A stretch of DNA of 64,000 bases. It comes from Streptomyces aurantiogriseus (GTDB taxonomy: Bacteria > Actinomycetota > Actinomycetes > Streptomycetales > Streptomycetaceae). Below the pieces are notes generated by a model, which was given only the letters and a program-made list of their open reading frames with translations, was not told the origin of the DNA and made no database searches. Each line of letters starts with the position of its first letter. The first letter of the stretch is position 1. Where the stretch lies: positions 1-64,000 of the forward strand of contig NZ_BMSX01000033.1 of assembly GCF_014649375.1 (NCBI RefSeq), in the 5' to 3' direction. Made by a program: the position numbers and the translations under genes. Positions 17,165 through 25,626 of this stretch are shown one piece after another.

Positions 17165-17173
17165 GGCGGCAAC

Positions 17174-17186
17174 ATAACTTCGTTAT
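17174..17186. promoter_or_regulatory. ATAAC-N3-GTTAT palindrome, candidate TetR operator (copy 2)
   Basis: ATAACTTCGTTAT lies in the AT-rich gap between the divergent SDR (start 17164) and HxlR (start 17272) genes. Both arms are identical to the copy at 15490-15502, while the 3-base centre differs, as expected for a dimer-binding operator. Confidence 0.65.
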
Positions 17187-17271
17187 TTATTGAGCGCAAG
17201 ATGTCGCGTGTATGAACTGTCGCCGCTCCACCTGCTGGGTCTCACGACTGGACGAACCTATGCTGACTGTC

Positions 17272-17769
17272 ATGAGGCGGACATCCTTTGCGCACTGGCC
17301 CTGTTCGATCGCGCGCACCATGGACTTGCTCGGGGACTGGTGGACGCCGTTGGTGCTGCGTGAGGCGTTCTACGGGATCCGGCGGTTCGACGCGTTCCAG
17401 GTGTCACTGGGGATCGCGCGCAACACATTGAGGGACCGGTTGCGCCGGCTGGTGGACGAGGGGCTGTTGGAGAAACGGCCGTACCAAACGGAGCCGGTTC
17501 GGTACGACTACGTGCTCACGGAGAAGGGGCGCGACTTCTACGGTGTGCTGCTGGTGATGAACCGGTGGGGGGACCGCTGGCTGTCCGGTGAAGAGGGCCC
17601 GCCGGTAGTCATGCATCACGAGGTCTGCGGACAGGAAGCCCATGCCGAGGCGGTGTGTTCTTCCTGCGGCGAGCAGATGACCGCGGAGAACACCAGTCCT
17701 CGGATGGGCCCCGGTTATCCGCCACATCTGGCCGAACGGCCGGATGTGCGGGAGCGTTTCGCCGGCTGA
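17272..17769 (+). CDS. HxlR-family transcriptional regulator
   Basis: A 165-residue winged-helix regulator. The start MRRTSFAHWPCSIARTMDLLG is typical of the family and decides the ATG at 17272 over the in-frame ATG codons at 17212 and 17260. Core motifs are DWWTPLVLREAFYGIRRFDAFQ and YVLTEKGRDF. The C terminus carries CGQEAHAEAVCSSCGEQM with a CxxC that may bind metal. It is followed by the SRPBCC and F420-type genes at 17884 and may regulate them or the divergent SDR. Confidence 0.9.
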   Translation: MRRTSFAHWPCSIARTMDLLGDWWTPLVLREAFYGIRRFDAFQVSLGIARNTLRDRLRRLVDEGLLEKRPYQTEPVRYDYVLTEKGRDFYGVLLVMNRWGDRWLSGEEGPPVVMHHEVCGQEAHAEAVCSSCGEQMTAENTSPRMGPGYPPHLAERPDVRERFAG

Positions 17770-17883
17770 CTCAGCGGCTCTGCCGGGGCTGCGTTTTCCC
17801 TTGACATGTGAGTCTATCTACGCAACTTTACTGGTCACGTCTGGTCATGGGAGTTCTCGGATCGGCATGGAGGCTGCAGGAAC

Positions 17884-18417
17884 ATGGAGTGGACAGGCGC
17901 GCGCTATGCGGACAAGCCGACGGTGGAGGTCCGCACCTGGATCGCTGCTCCGCCCGAACAGGTGTGGACGCTCGTGTCCGACATCGAGTTGATGCCGCGT
18001 ATGAGCTCCGAGCTGCAGTACGTCGAATGGCTGGACGGCAGGACCGCCCCTGCTCTGGGAGCCCGGTTCATCGGCCGGAGCAAGCACGAGGCACTCGGGG
18101 AGTGGACCACCACATCCCACATCGTCGAGTACGAGCCGCCGAGGCTGCTTGCCTGGGGCGTCGAGAACCCGCAGAACCCAACGGCGATCTGGCGGTTCAC
18201 GTTGGAGCCGCAGGGCGGTGGCACTCTGCTGAGCGAATGGATGCAGATGGGGCCGGCCCGTTCGGGCCTCTCCTTCGCCATCGATCGCATGCCGGAGAAG
18301 GAGCAGAAGATCGTCTTCGTGCGCATGCGGGAGTTCGAGGCCAACATGACCATCACCCTCGAAGAGATCAAGAAGCTGGCCGAGAGGGCCCAGCCCGCGG
18401 GCGAGGCGAGGCTCTGA
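17884..18417 (+). CDS. SRPBCC (START-like) family protein
   Basis: A 177-residue single-domain protein of the polyketide-cyclase/START-like fold: VEVRTWIAAPPEQVWTLVSDIELMPRMSSELQYVEWL at the N terminus, a central WTTTSHIVEYEPPRLLAWGV and a long C-terminal helix. Such domains bind hydrophobic ligands, and their enzymatic role is often unknown. The stop codon overlaps the start of the F420-type oxidoreductase (ATGA), so the two are translationally coupled and likely act on the same compound. A TTGACA element at 17801 may belong to its promoter. Confidence 0.85.
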   Translation: MEWTGARYADKPTVEVRTWIAAPPEQVWTLVSDIELMPRMSSELQYVEWLDGRTAPALGARFIGRSKHEALGEWTTTSHIVEYEPPRLLAWGVENPQNPTAIWRFTLEPQGGGTLLSEWMQMGPARSGLSFAIDRMPEKEQKIVFVRMREFEANMTITLEEIKKLAERAQPAGEARL

Positions 18418-19478
18418 TGCGTACCTCCACCACGATCGAAGCTTCCGGGAGCGACTGGCGGGAGATCGTCGCCTATGTCACCGAGGCGGAGAAGCTCGGT
18501 CTCGACATCTGCTGGGTGGCGGAGGCGTGGGGCTCCGAGGCCCCCTCGCCGTTGGGCTACCTCGCGGCGAAGACCGAGCGCATGCTCCTCGGATCCGGAA
18601 TCATCCAACTCGGCACCCGCACGCCGATGGCCATCGCCCGCGCCGCGATCACACTGTCGCAGATCTCCCAGGGGCGCTTCCTTCTCGGACTGGGCCCCTC
18701 CGGGCCGCAGGTGATCGAGGGGCTGCACGGCGTGCCCTTCGCCCGGCCGCTGGTGCGGATGCGGGAGACCGTCGAGATCGTGCGGGAGGCCGCCGCGGGC
18801 GGCAAAGTCTCCTACTCAGGACAGGAGTTCCGGATTCCACTGCCGGGCGCGGAGGCGAAGCCCATGCGTCTGTCGATGCGTGCCGAGCATGACATTCCGG
18901 TCTACCTCGCCACTCTCTCGCCGAAGATGCTGCACCTGACCGGTGAGATCGCCGATGGGTGGCTGGGCACCAGTTTCGTGCCCGAGGGCGCCAAGGAGGC
19001 GTACTTCGACCACCTGGACCAGGGCCTGGCCACCGCCGGTCGCGCCCGTGCCGACCTCGACATCTGCCAAGGTGCCGAGGTCGCCTTCGCGGACGACGAG
19101 GACGCGCTGAGCGCGATGGTGGCCGGACGCAAGAAGGAACTGGCCTTCAGCCTCGGCGGCATGGGTTCCGCGACCACGAACTTCTACAACAACGCCTACA
19201 GCCGCCAGGGTTGGGCCGAGGTGGCGGCCGAAGTTCGGACACGTTGGCAGGCTGGGGACCGGGACGGCGCGGCCGGCTTGGTCACCGACGAAATGGTGTT
19301 GGCGACCACTCTGATCGGAACCGAGGGCATGGTGCGCCAACGGCTGCGTGTGTGGCGCGACGCCGGTGTGGACACCGTACGTTTTTATCCGGCTGGAGAG
19401 ACCCTCGACGCTCGGCTCACCACTCTCGGCCGGGCCATCGACCTGGTCCGTGACATCGAGGACGAGGCGGCACGGTAG
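18417..19478 (+). CDS. LLM-class (luciferase-like, probably F420-dependent) oxidoreductase
   Basis: A 353-residue TIM-barrel protein of the bacterial-luciferase superfamily. Features are the strand-end pattern LGLDICWVAEAWGSEAPSPLGYLAAKT, LGSGIIQLGTRTPMAIARAAITL, GRFLLGLGPSGPQVIEG and PVYLATLSPKMLHLTGEIADGWLGTSF. These are typical of coenzyme-F420-dependent members rather than FMN monooxygenases, but cofactor choice cannot be proven by eye. The ATG at 18417 overlaps the stop of the SRPBCC gene. Confidence 0.88.
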   Translation: MRTSTTIEASGSDWREIVAYVTEAEKLGLDICWVAEAWGSEAPSPLGYLAAKTERMLLGSGIIQLGTRTPMAIARAAITLSQISQGRFLLGLGPSGPQVIEGLHGVPFARPLVRMRETVEIVREAAAGGKVSYSGQEFRIPLPGAEAKPMRLSMRAEHDIPVYLATLSPKMLHLTGEIADGWLGTSFVPEGAKEAYFDHLDQGLATAGRARADLDICQGAEVAFADDEDALSAMVAGRKKELAFSLGGMGSATTNFYNNAYSRQGWAEVAAEVRTRWQAGDRDGAAGLVTDEMVLATTLIGTEGMVRQRLRVWRDAGVDTVRFYPAGETLDARLTTLGRAIDLVRDIEDEAAR

Positions 19479-19528
19479 CGGCACGGCCGGGTGCAGTCGA
19501 GGAGTGCTGTTGCAGGCGTTGGTCGACG

Positions 19529-19750
19529 TCAACCGTGCGCGCTGACGCCGTCCGCCGCCAGGCCCGACATCAGCAGGGTGATCGTGTGGAACGTCCTGGC
19601 CAGGGCGTCCTCCCGGTCCGCCGCGGCGGCGATGATCTGGTTGCCCTCGCACAGGACGGCCAACAGCAGCCGGGCGACGGTGGCGACCGGAACGTTCGGT
19701 TCCACGTCACCGCGTTCGGCCAGGACAGTCACTCCCACTTGCCTCGCCCT
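19529..19750 (-). pseudogene. decayed TetR-family regulator, C-terminal fragment (remnant C)
   Basis: The last 73 codons of this minus-strand frame (AERGDVEPNVPVATVARLLLAVLCEGNQIIAAAADREDALARTFHTITLL) read like the end of a TetR ligand-binding domain. Upstream the same frame is unrelated, out-of-frame ligase sequence, and no helix-turn-helix is present. It is therefore a broken regulator downstream of the broken ligase. Confidence 0.5.
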
Positions 19751-19772
19751 CGCCGGAGGGGCGGGTGGGGCT

Positions 19773-20314
19773 TCAGGCACCGCGCTTGCGACGGAAGGAC
19801 GTCCTGCCGTTTCGCCGCACCATCGAGATGGTGGTGGCCAGACGCCCGCGGCGCAGGTCGGGTTCCAGGCCCGCGCCCAGTCGGTGCAGCTGGTCGGTGT
19901 GCCAGCTGAGGTCGAGCACACCGTCGAGCGCCTTGACGTCGGCAGGAATCCCTCCCAGGCGGCCTTCCCGATCGGCAGCTCCGGGGTGCCCTCGAAGGCG
20001 AAGTACGCCCTTCGCGTCGGAGTCGGTGAGGTGGTAGGCGACCTCGCGGCCCTTCAACAGCACGTTCAGCGACACGACCGCGGCCCCGGCCTTGAGGATG
20101 CCGAAGTAGATGCTGGAGAATTGGGGCAGGACAGCGCGACCTTGTCCCCGGGCTGGATCCCGCGCGAGACGAGCAGGTTCGCGACCCGGTTGGCCGCGGC
20201 GTCGAGGGCCTCGTACGTGATGCGGTCGTCGCCGAAGACGATCGCGGTGCGTTCCGGGTAGCGGGACGCGGAATCCGTCAGCAGTCGTGACGCGTTGCGG
20301 CTCAAGCTGTGCAT
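19773..20314 (-). pseudogene. long-chain-fatty-acid-CoA ligase, N-terminal fragment with frameshifts
   Basis: From the ATG at 20314 (GGAG upstream) the frame encodes an acyl-CoA ligase N terminus (SRYPERTAIVFGDDRITYEALD ... GIQPGDKVALSCPN). A frameshift near 20125 moves the match to another frame (FSSIYFGILKAGAAVVSLNVLLKGREVAYHLTDSDAK), and a second near 20005 moves it again (YFAFEGTPELPIGKAAWEGF). After that, the ligase is lost and the frame ends in an unrelated stretch to 19773. The adenylation motifs are missing, so it cannot be functional. It follows the amidase gene by 51 bases, as if once cotranscribed. Confidence 0.75.
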
Positions 20315-20365
20315 CGTCGTTCTCCGGGGTTTTCGGGCGGGTGATCAGGGTCCAGTGGTGGGGGT

Positions 20366-21865
20366 CTAGACGAAGGCCGGAGGCGGCACGAAGCCGTCCA
20401 CTTCCCGGCCCAGCAGGGCGGCGAACTCGATGGTGGTGAGATCTCCCCCGCTCGGGCCCATGGCCTGCAGACCGATGGGCAGTCCGCTCCTGCCTCGGCG
20501 CACCGGGATGGTCGTCGCCGGCCCCCCGGAGACGTTGGCGACGGCGCTCCACTTGACCTGGTCCCAGTAAGGGCGTCGCACACCTTCGACTTCGAATGGC
20601 CGCCCGAACCAGTCGATCAGCTTGTTGTGGTGGGCGGGGGCGGCCGTCGGGGTGACCGGCATGAGCACGATGTCGAAGTCCTGGAAGAACTCGAACCATC
20701 GCTGCCGGATCTCATTGCGCACCATGTGGGCCTGCAGCCAGTGATAGTGGGACTGGAAGGTTCCGAGCAGGGCGGGACCGGCGTCACCCCGCGGGTGCTG
20801 GACGAACCGGGCCAGCACTGCGGCGCTGGAGGCAGGAGCGAGGCCGGTGCGGTCGCCCGCGCCGAAGAGCAGGGGCTGGAAGGCCTTCCCGTGATTCGTC
20901 GCGATGTCGACAGGGAGGCTGGCGGGCTGGACCGTGATCCTCGCGCCGGCCGCCCGCAGCACAGTGACTGCATCGTCCACGGCTGCCGCGACGTCGCTGT
21001 CGACCGGACACGCGGGATCCTCACCCCAGACGGCGACCCGGAAGTCGGCGAGCTTGGTCGCGCGCGGCGGTGCGAGTGTGTAGCTGAAACCGCCGTCGTA
21101 GTCGGCGGGCCCGACCGTTGCCCGCAGGATCGGGACGAGGTCACGGGCGTCGCGGACCTGCGCGCCGCCGCAGCCCATGTCGGCCTCGGTCCATCGTCCC
21201 GGGCCCGGGCCGTAGGGCACATGCCCGATGAGGGGTATCGACCGCCAGGTCGACTTGTGCCCGTACAGGCCGTTGAAGTGGGACGGGATCCTGGTCGATC
21301 CGCCGATTTCCGAGCCGAAGTCGAACGTCGTGAGGCCCGCGGCGGTGGCGACGGCGCCGCCCCCGGCGGATCCGCCCGAGGTACGGGTCGTGTCCCACGG
21401 GTTCGATGAAGGACCGAACACCGGGTTGTCGGCCTGGATGTCCTGGTTGCCCGGAGGCATGTTGCTCTTCCCCATGATCACGGCACCGGCCGAACGCAGC
21501 CGCTTGACCGCCTCGGCGTCCTGGTCGGGCACGTAGTCCTTGAGGTCTGTTCGCCCGCAGACGGTGCGCATCCCGGCTGTCTCGAAGCTGTCCTTGACCG
21601 TGATCGGCACACCGTGCAGAGGACCGAGGTCTCGTCCGGCCGCCCGCGCGGCGTCCGCTTCCCCGGCCTCGCGACGGGCCCGCTCGGGGTCAAGGGTCAC
21701 CACCGCGTTCAACGCGGTGTTATGGGTGGCGATCCGCTCAAGATAGAGCTCGACGAGTTCCCGGCTCGAGATCTCACCCGCGGCCAGCGCGCGTGAATGC
21801 TCCACTGCGGGCTGGAAGGGGACGTCACTCACGGCATGCCTCATCTCTGACTCTGACGGCGCCAT
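20366..21865 (-). CDS. amidase (amidase signature family)
   Basis: A 499-residue amidase-signature enzyme. The Ser-cisSer-Lys triad is visible: Lys in GVPITVKDSFETAGM, the Gly/Ser-rich TSGGSAGGGAVATAAGL, and the nucleophile in FGSEIGGSTRIPSHFNGLYG. The family hydrolyses amides or transfers ammonia; the substrate is not predictable. The ATG at 21865 is used; ATG 21844 is an alternative. Upstream is an AT-rich palindrome at 21868-21890 directly against the start codon, facing the decayed TetR gene (remnant D), which may have been its repressor. Confidence 0.9.
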   Translation of the reverse strand: MAPSESEMRHAVSDVPFQPAVEHSRALAAGEISSRELVELYLERIATHNTALNAVVTLDPERARREAGEADAARAAGRDLGPLHGVPITVKDSFETAGMRTVCGRTDLKDYVPDQDAEAVKRLRSAGAVIMGKSNMPPGNQDIQADNPVFGPSSNPWDTTRTSGGSAGGGAVATAAGLTTFDFGSEIGGSTRIPSHFNGLYGHKSTWRSIPLIGHVPYGPGPGRWTEADMGCGGAQVRDARDLVPILRATVGPADYDGGFSYTLAPPRATKLADFRVAVWGEDPACPVDSDVAAAVDDAVTVLRAAGARITVQPASLPVDIATNHGKAFQPLLFGAGDRTGLAPASSAAVLARFVQHPRGDAGPALLGTFQSHYHWLQAHMVRNEIRQRWFEFFQDFDIVLMPVTPTAAPAHHNKLIDWFGRPFEVEGVRRPYWDQVKWSAVANVSGGPATTIPVRRGRSGLPIGLQAMGPSGGDLTTIEFAALLGREVDGFVPPPAFV

Positions 21866-21867
21866 CA

Positions 21868-21890
21868 AATGTGAGTCATAATATTACATT
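21868..21890. promoter_or_regulatory. AT-rich inverted repeat before the amidase gene
   Basis: AATGT (21868-21872) and ACATT (21886-21890) flank a 13-base centre, and a perfect TAATATTA lies inside. It abuts the amidase start codon and faces a broken TetR gene. It is a candidate operator that has lost its regulator. Confidence 0.4.
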
Positions 21891-21954
21891 CGACAGACCA
21901 TAGGCACGGGATGACGTGCAAGGCAATGGCCCTGCGGAATGAACGGAGGATCCT

Positions 21955-22292
21955 GTGGCATCAAAGGACGATCTCGTCGCCAACGTCGTCGCGGAGGAGC
22001 TACGGACGCAGGCGGCGCCGGTACGGCACTCTGCTGCCCGGCTGCCCGGCTGCCCGGCTGCCCGGCCGCCCGGGACTCGAAGGTCTCGTTCGCGGCTATC
22101 TGTCGCCCGAGCACCGGGACCAGCGCGGCGTCGGATGTCCCTCCGTCGCCCTGCTCGACTAGCTCGGCCGCTGCGCGGACGCGACCAAGCAGGCCTGGGT
22201 CGCTGCAGCTGTCCCGCGCCGCCTTCGACTCGAAGCTTGCCGATGAGGTCCTCGAGAAGGGCATCGAGAACGCCCTCGCGTTCATCTACTGA
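21955..22292 (+). pseudogene. decayed TetR-family regulator (remnant D)
   Basis: Three plus-strand frames each carry a piece of one TetR protein: ASKDDLVANVVAEELRTQ (frame of 21955), LVRGYLSPEHRDQRGVGC about 130 bases on, and FDSKLADEVLEKGIENALAF to the stop at 22292. The first matches the stretch just after the helix-turn-helix in the family (compare FRSKADLMAEA in the intact 26596-27204 gene). The DNA-binding half is missing, and an octamer repeat at 22035-22074 interrupts the gene. Confidence 0.65.
22035..22074. repeat. octamer tandem repeat TGCCCGGC
   Basis: Four exact head-to-tail copies of TGCCCGGC (22035-22066) are followed by a degenerate fifth (CGCCCGGG). The repeat lies inside TetR remnant D and looks like a replication-slippage expansion that helped destroy the frame. 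Confidence 0.9.
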
Positions 22293-22303
22293 GCAGTGTG
22301 GGA

Positions 22304-23131
22304 TCAGGCCGGATCGACGAATATGTCGAGCGCGAGATCACCTTCGAAGTCGGCAGGGCTGTAGACGGACAGGTCGGTGACGCCCTCGTCCGACAGGACC
22401 TCGTCGTCGATGAACAGGTTGGCGGTGCACTTCCGCGCGTCACGCGTGAGGATGGCGTACGCGGCGTCAGCCATGATCCGCGGACTACGGGCTTGTCCGG
22501 CGCCGCCGACCACGTTGCGCACGGCGGCCGTGTCGATCAGGGTCCGCGGCCACAACGAGTTGGCGGCGATGCCGTCGGCGGCGAGCTCCTCGGCGAGCCC
22601 GATGGTGCACAGACTCATGCCGTACTTCGACAGCGTGTAACCGAGATGCTTCCCCACCCAGTGCGGCGCGAGGTTCAACGGCGGGGAGAGCGTGAGGATG
22701 TGCGGGTTGCCCGCCTTGCGCAGGTGCGGGATAGCGGCCTTGCTCAGCAGGAACGTGCCACGCGTGTTGATGTCCTGCATCAGGTCGTACCGCTTCATCT
22801 CCAGCTGCTCCGACGACGACAGGTCGATCGCGCTGGCGTTGTTCACCACGATGTCGATGCCACCGAAGGCGCTGACCGCCGCGTCGACAGCGGTGCGCAC
22901 ATCGTCCTCGTCGCGGACGTCACCGACGACGGCCAGCCCCTTGCCGCCCGCGCGCTCAATCTCGTCAACGGCGGTGTGGACCGTGCCTTCGAGCTTCGGA
23001 TGCGGCACGGCGGTCTTGGCGAGCATCACCACGTTCGCACCGTCGCGGGCCGCGCGCAGAGCGATGGCGAGTCCGATGCCGCGGCTGCCTCCCGACATCA
23101 GGATGGTCTTGTCGGCCAGCGTCTGTGTCAT
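22304..23131 (-). CDS. SDR of the HSDL2-like type
   Basis: A 275-residue SDR. Cofactor motif MSGGSRGIGLAIALRAARDGANVVMLAKTA, NNASAIDL at the NNAG site, and the catalytic block LTLSPPLNLAPHWVGKHLGYTLSKYGMSLCTIGLAEEL, where Ser, Tyr and Lys are retained with the PPLNL insertion seen in hydroxysteroid-dehydrogenase-like-2 proteins. A GGAGG precedes the ATG at 23131. It is divergent from the acyl-CoA dehydrogenase with a 63-base gap, suggesting joint control and roles in the same beta-oxidation-like pathway. Confidence 0.9.
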   Translation of the reverse strand: MTQTLADKTILMSGGSRGIGLAIALRAARDGANVVMLAKTAVPHPKLEGTVHTAVDEIERAGGKGLAVVGDVRDEDDVRTAVDAAVSAFGGIDIVVNNASAIDLSSSEQLEMKRYDLMQDINTRGTFLLSKAAIPHLRKAGNPHILTLSPPLNLAPHWVGKHLGYTLSKYGMSLCTIGLAEELAADGIAANSLWPRTLIDTAAVRNVVGGAGQARSPRIMADAAYAILTRDARKCTANLFIDDEVLSDEGVTDLSVYSPADFEGDLALDIFVDPA

Positions 23132-23158
23132 GGTCGAACCTCCAAAATAGATTGCCGA

Positions 23159-23184
23159 GCTAATGGTACGTGATGCTAATGGTA
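23159..23184. promoter_or_regulatory. direct repeat GCTAATGGTA x2 in a divergent promoter
   Basis: Two exact copies of GCTAATGGTA start at 23159 and 23175, 16 bases apart, in the 63-base gap between the divergent SDR and acyl-CoA dehydrogenase genes. Spacing of about one and a half helical turns suggests binding sites for a regulator on alternate faces, or overlapping promoter elements. Confidence 0.5.
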
Positions 23185-23194
23185 TCTTCCCCGT

Positions 23195-24421
23195 ATGACT
23201 TCCACTCCCACACGCCAGATCGACCGGCTCTACCACGAGCTCCTCGCCCCCAAAGAGACACAGTCCGTTCGCGCTGCCGTGCGCCGGATCGCAGAGCATG
23301 AAGTGGCTCCGCACGCCGTGGCGATCGCGGGGGGCGACGAGCGCACGGACGGCTTCCCCCGGCATGTGTTTGACGGGCTTGCGTCGGCGGGGGTCTTCCG
23401 GATCCCCTTCCCCAGCGAGGTCGGCGGCGACGGTCTGACCCACCCGGCGACCGCCACCGCCGCGGCCATCGAGGAACTGGCCTACTACTCCAGCAGCGTT
23501 GCGGCCGTCTTCGATGTGCACTGCATCCTGGCGGGCAACGCCCTGCGGCAGGGCACCGAGGAGCAGCAGCAGCGATGGCTGCGAAAGGTCGCGGAGGGCT
23601 CAGTGGTCGGCGCGTTCGCCACCACCGAGCCGAACGCCTCAAGTGACCTGTCCCCGCAGGCGGTTCAGACCGAGGCGATACGCACCGAGGCCGGCTGGGT
23701 GCTGAACGGCCACAAGCGGTGGATCTCCAACTCGCCCGTCGCCGGGTTCGTGGTGGTTCTCGCCCGCACCGGCACCCGGCTGAGCATGTTCATCGTCGAC
23801 ACGGCACTTCCCGGAGTGGAAGTCGGCCTTCCCGACCGCAAGATGGGCAACCGCGGCCAGCTCACCGCGGACATCCGCTTCACGGATGTGCACCTGACCG
23901 ACGACGACCTCCTCGGTGGCGCCGAGGGGCACGGACTGCGCCATGCGCTGTCCACTCTGACCTACGGCCGGATCGGCATCGCGGCTGCCGGGGTCGGCAT
24001 GGCGCAGGCCGCCTTCGACCACACCGTGGCCCACCTGTCGACGCGACACGCCTTCGGCAAGCCGGTGGCCGCCAACCAGCACTGGCAGTTCCTGCTCGCC
24101 GAACGGGCCACCGAGATCGAGAACGCCCGCACCCTCTACACCAAGGCCGCCCTGCGCCTGGACGCGGGCAACCCGTCCCCGGAGCCCGAGGCCGCGATGG
24201 CGAAGTACTACGCCACCAAGCTGTCGGTGGACATGGCACGCGACGCCGTCCAGGCCTTCGGAGGCCTCGGCTTCGCGCGCGAACTGGGTGCCGACGGCGG
24301 CCCCGGCCCCGTCGAGGCGATCTACCGGGACAGCAAGATCGGCGAGATCTATGAGGGCACCAACGAGATCCAGAAGTGGGTCATAGCCCGGCAGATCTTC
24401 GGTCGGGCCATCGTCGGCTGA
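23195..24421 (+). CDS. acyl-CoA dehydrogenase
   Basis: A 408-residue FAD-dependent acyl-CoA dehydrogenase. Features are the N-terminal helical domain, the substrate/FAD motif FATTEPNASSDL, WISNSPVAGFVVVLART, the C-terminal RHAFGKPVAANQHWQF, AVQAFGGLGFARELG and the catalytic-Glu region YRDSKIGEIYEGTNEIQKWVIARQIFGR. It would form an enoyl-CoA from a saturated acyl-CoA. It is divergent from an SDR and followed by a MarR regulator after 133 bases. Confidence 0.93.
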   Translation: MTSTPTRQIDRLYHELLAPKETQSVRAAVRRIAEHEVAPHAVAIAGGDERTDGFPRHVFDGLASAGVFRIPFPSEVGGDGLTHPATATAAAIEELAYYSSSVAAVFDVHCILAGNALRQGTEEQQQRWLRKVAEGSVVGAFATTEPNASSDLSPQAVQTEAIRTEAGWVLNGHKRWISNSPVAGFVVVLARTGTRLSMFIVDTALPGVEVGLPDRKMGNRGQLTADIRFTDVHLTDDDLLGGAEGHGLRHALSTLTYGRIGIAAAGVGMAQAAFDHTVAHLSTRHAFGKPVAANQHWQFLLAERATEIENARTLYTKAALRLDAGNPSPEPEAAMAKYYATKLSVDMARDAVQAFGGLGFARELGADGGPGPVEAIYRDSKIGEIYEGTNEIQKWVIARQIFGRAIVG

Positions 24422-24503
24422 CCACCCAGGACGCACCGGCCGTAAGCCGGCGGACGGTGGGGAATCCCGCCGGCCTGCAGCGGTCCTGGCGCCTCGGGCT
24501 TTC

Positions 24504-24532
24504 TCGTACGATGGACAGGACCATACGTACGA
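24504..24532. promoter_or_regulatory. candidate MarR operator
   Basis: TCGTACGATGG (24504-24514) and CCATACGTACGA (24521-24532) form an inverted repeat with one inserted base and a 6-base centre, ending 22 bases before the MarR start codon at 24555. Size and position fit an autoregulatory MarR site. Confidence 0.6.
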
Positions 24533-24554
24533 CTAACCATGGGCGGGATAAACG

Positions 24555-25049
24555 ATGTCCGAGGCTCCGCTGGTACCGGGGACAGTGGCCGAACACACCA
24601 TCTGCCTGCTGGTCAAACTCGGGCAGGTGGCGTTCAGGATCGCCGAGGACGGCATCGGCGGGACCGGCCTGCGAGTGCGGCATTACAGCGTCCTGCAGGC
24701 TTTGGCGGACAACGGTGCCATGCCGCAACTGGCACTTGGCTCGTTCCTGCGCATCGACCCCGCGACGATGGTGACGAGTCTCGACGACCTGGAGCGCGCC
24801 GGATACGCGGAGCGGACACGAGATCCGCAGGATCGTCGCCGCTACGCCGTGGACATCACCGCCGAAGGGCGCAAGGTCCTGGCCCGCCTCAACCGCATAC
24901 TCGTCGATCTCGACGGCGAAATCCTCGCAGACCTGAGCACCACGGAACGACAGTCGCTTCACGTCCTGCTGGACAGTCTCGCGGGAAGTCCCGCTCTGAC
25001 CTCCCTGTTCGACACCGTCCGGGAGCAGAACGGTGGGAAACGGGCTTAA
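24555..25049 (+). CDS. MarR-family transcriptional regulator
   Basis: A 164-residue winged-helix regulator. The DNA-binding domain shows RHYSVLQALADNGAMPQLALGSFLRIDPATMVTSLDDLERAGYAERTRDPQDRRRYAVDITAEGRKVL, including the MarR wing with DPxDRR. Flanking helices form the usual dimer interface. It lies behind the acyl-CoA dehydrogenase and carries a palindrome in its own promoter, so autoregulation and control of the upstream divergent pair are plausible. Confidence 0.92.
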   Translation: MSEAPLVPGTVAEHTICLLVKLGQVAFRIAEDGIGGTGLRVRHYSVLQALADNGAMPQLALGSFLRIDPATMVTSLDDLERAGYAERTRDPQDRRRYAVDITAEGRKVLARLNRILVDLDGEILADLSTTERQSLHVLLDSLAGSPALTSLFDTVREQNGGKRA

Positions 25050-25054
25050 CGGCT

Positions 25055-25111
25055 CTAGGGGGCGAATCCGGGGGTCAGGCTCTCGACGCTGATCGTGCTG
25101 GGCTGCGTCAT
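25055..25111 (-). other. very short open frame with ribosome-binding site, probable gene-start remnant
   Basis: An 18-codon frame (MTQPSTISVESLTPGFAP) begins with ATG at 25111 and has CGGAG about 6 bases upstream, then stops. It may be the truncated start of a lost gene or a small peptide; I do not recognise it. Confidence 0.25.
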
Positions 25112-25626
25112 CGTGTACTCCGTAAGAGTGGTGTGCCACGGGGCGTGGCGACATGGTGGTCCGTCGGTCAGGGCGGCTGTCGGTCCGGTCGCAACTTGCG
25201 GACCGGCCGCCGAGAGGTCGAGCGGGATGAGTGCGTGCAACGTGCCGGTGGGCGGCGGCGCCCGCGATGAGCAATCCGGGGATTCTGTCGCCGCGTCCGG
25301 GTTTGGCTTCGCTGCAGTCGAGTGAGGCGCGAGTTCGGCACGCCGGCCGGGCGACAGCGCATCCCGCCTGGATCACGCGGGATGCGTCCACCTCGGCCAG
25401 CCGTTCCGGCAGGTCCGGGTCCGGCCTGCGGATCTCGCGCGGCTGGTCGAGCGGGCGTAATCGGCGACGCTCCGTTGGCCGGACTGTCTTCCGTTTCGAC
25501 CACGGGGCGTAGAGGACTCCATGGCCTGGGAAGGTGTGCGTGTGTCGCATCCCGGGAATCTGATGAGATGAGCTGGACGATCGTCACGGGCCAGGCGTCA
25601 GCGACTGCACCGAAGCCCTGCGGGTT
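25112..25626. other. gene-free stretch
   Basis: No frame on either strand gives a recognisable protein; codon-like GC bias is present on the minus strand, but without family motifs. It may be degraded coding DNA next to the TetR/hydrolase pair. I see no RNA gene or repeat. Confidence 0.4.

Noticed and set aside
17801..17832. TTGACA followed by TTTACT as a sigma-70-type promoter
   Set aside because: The spacing of 20 bases is too long for a normal promoter, and no better -10 element is visible.
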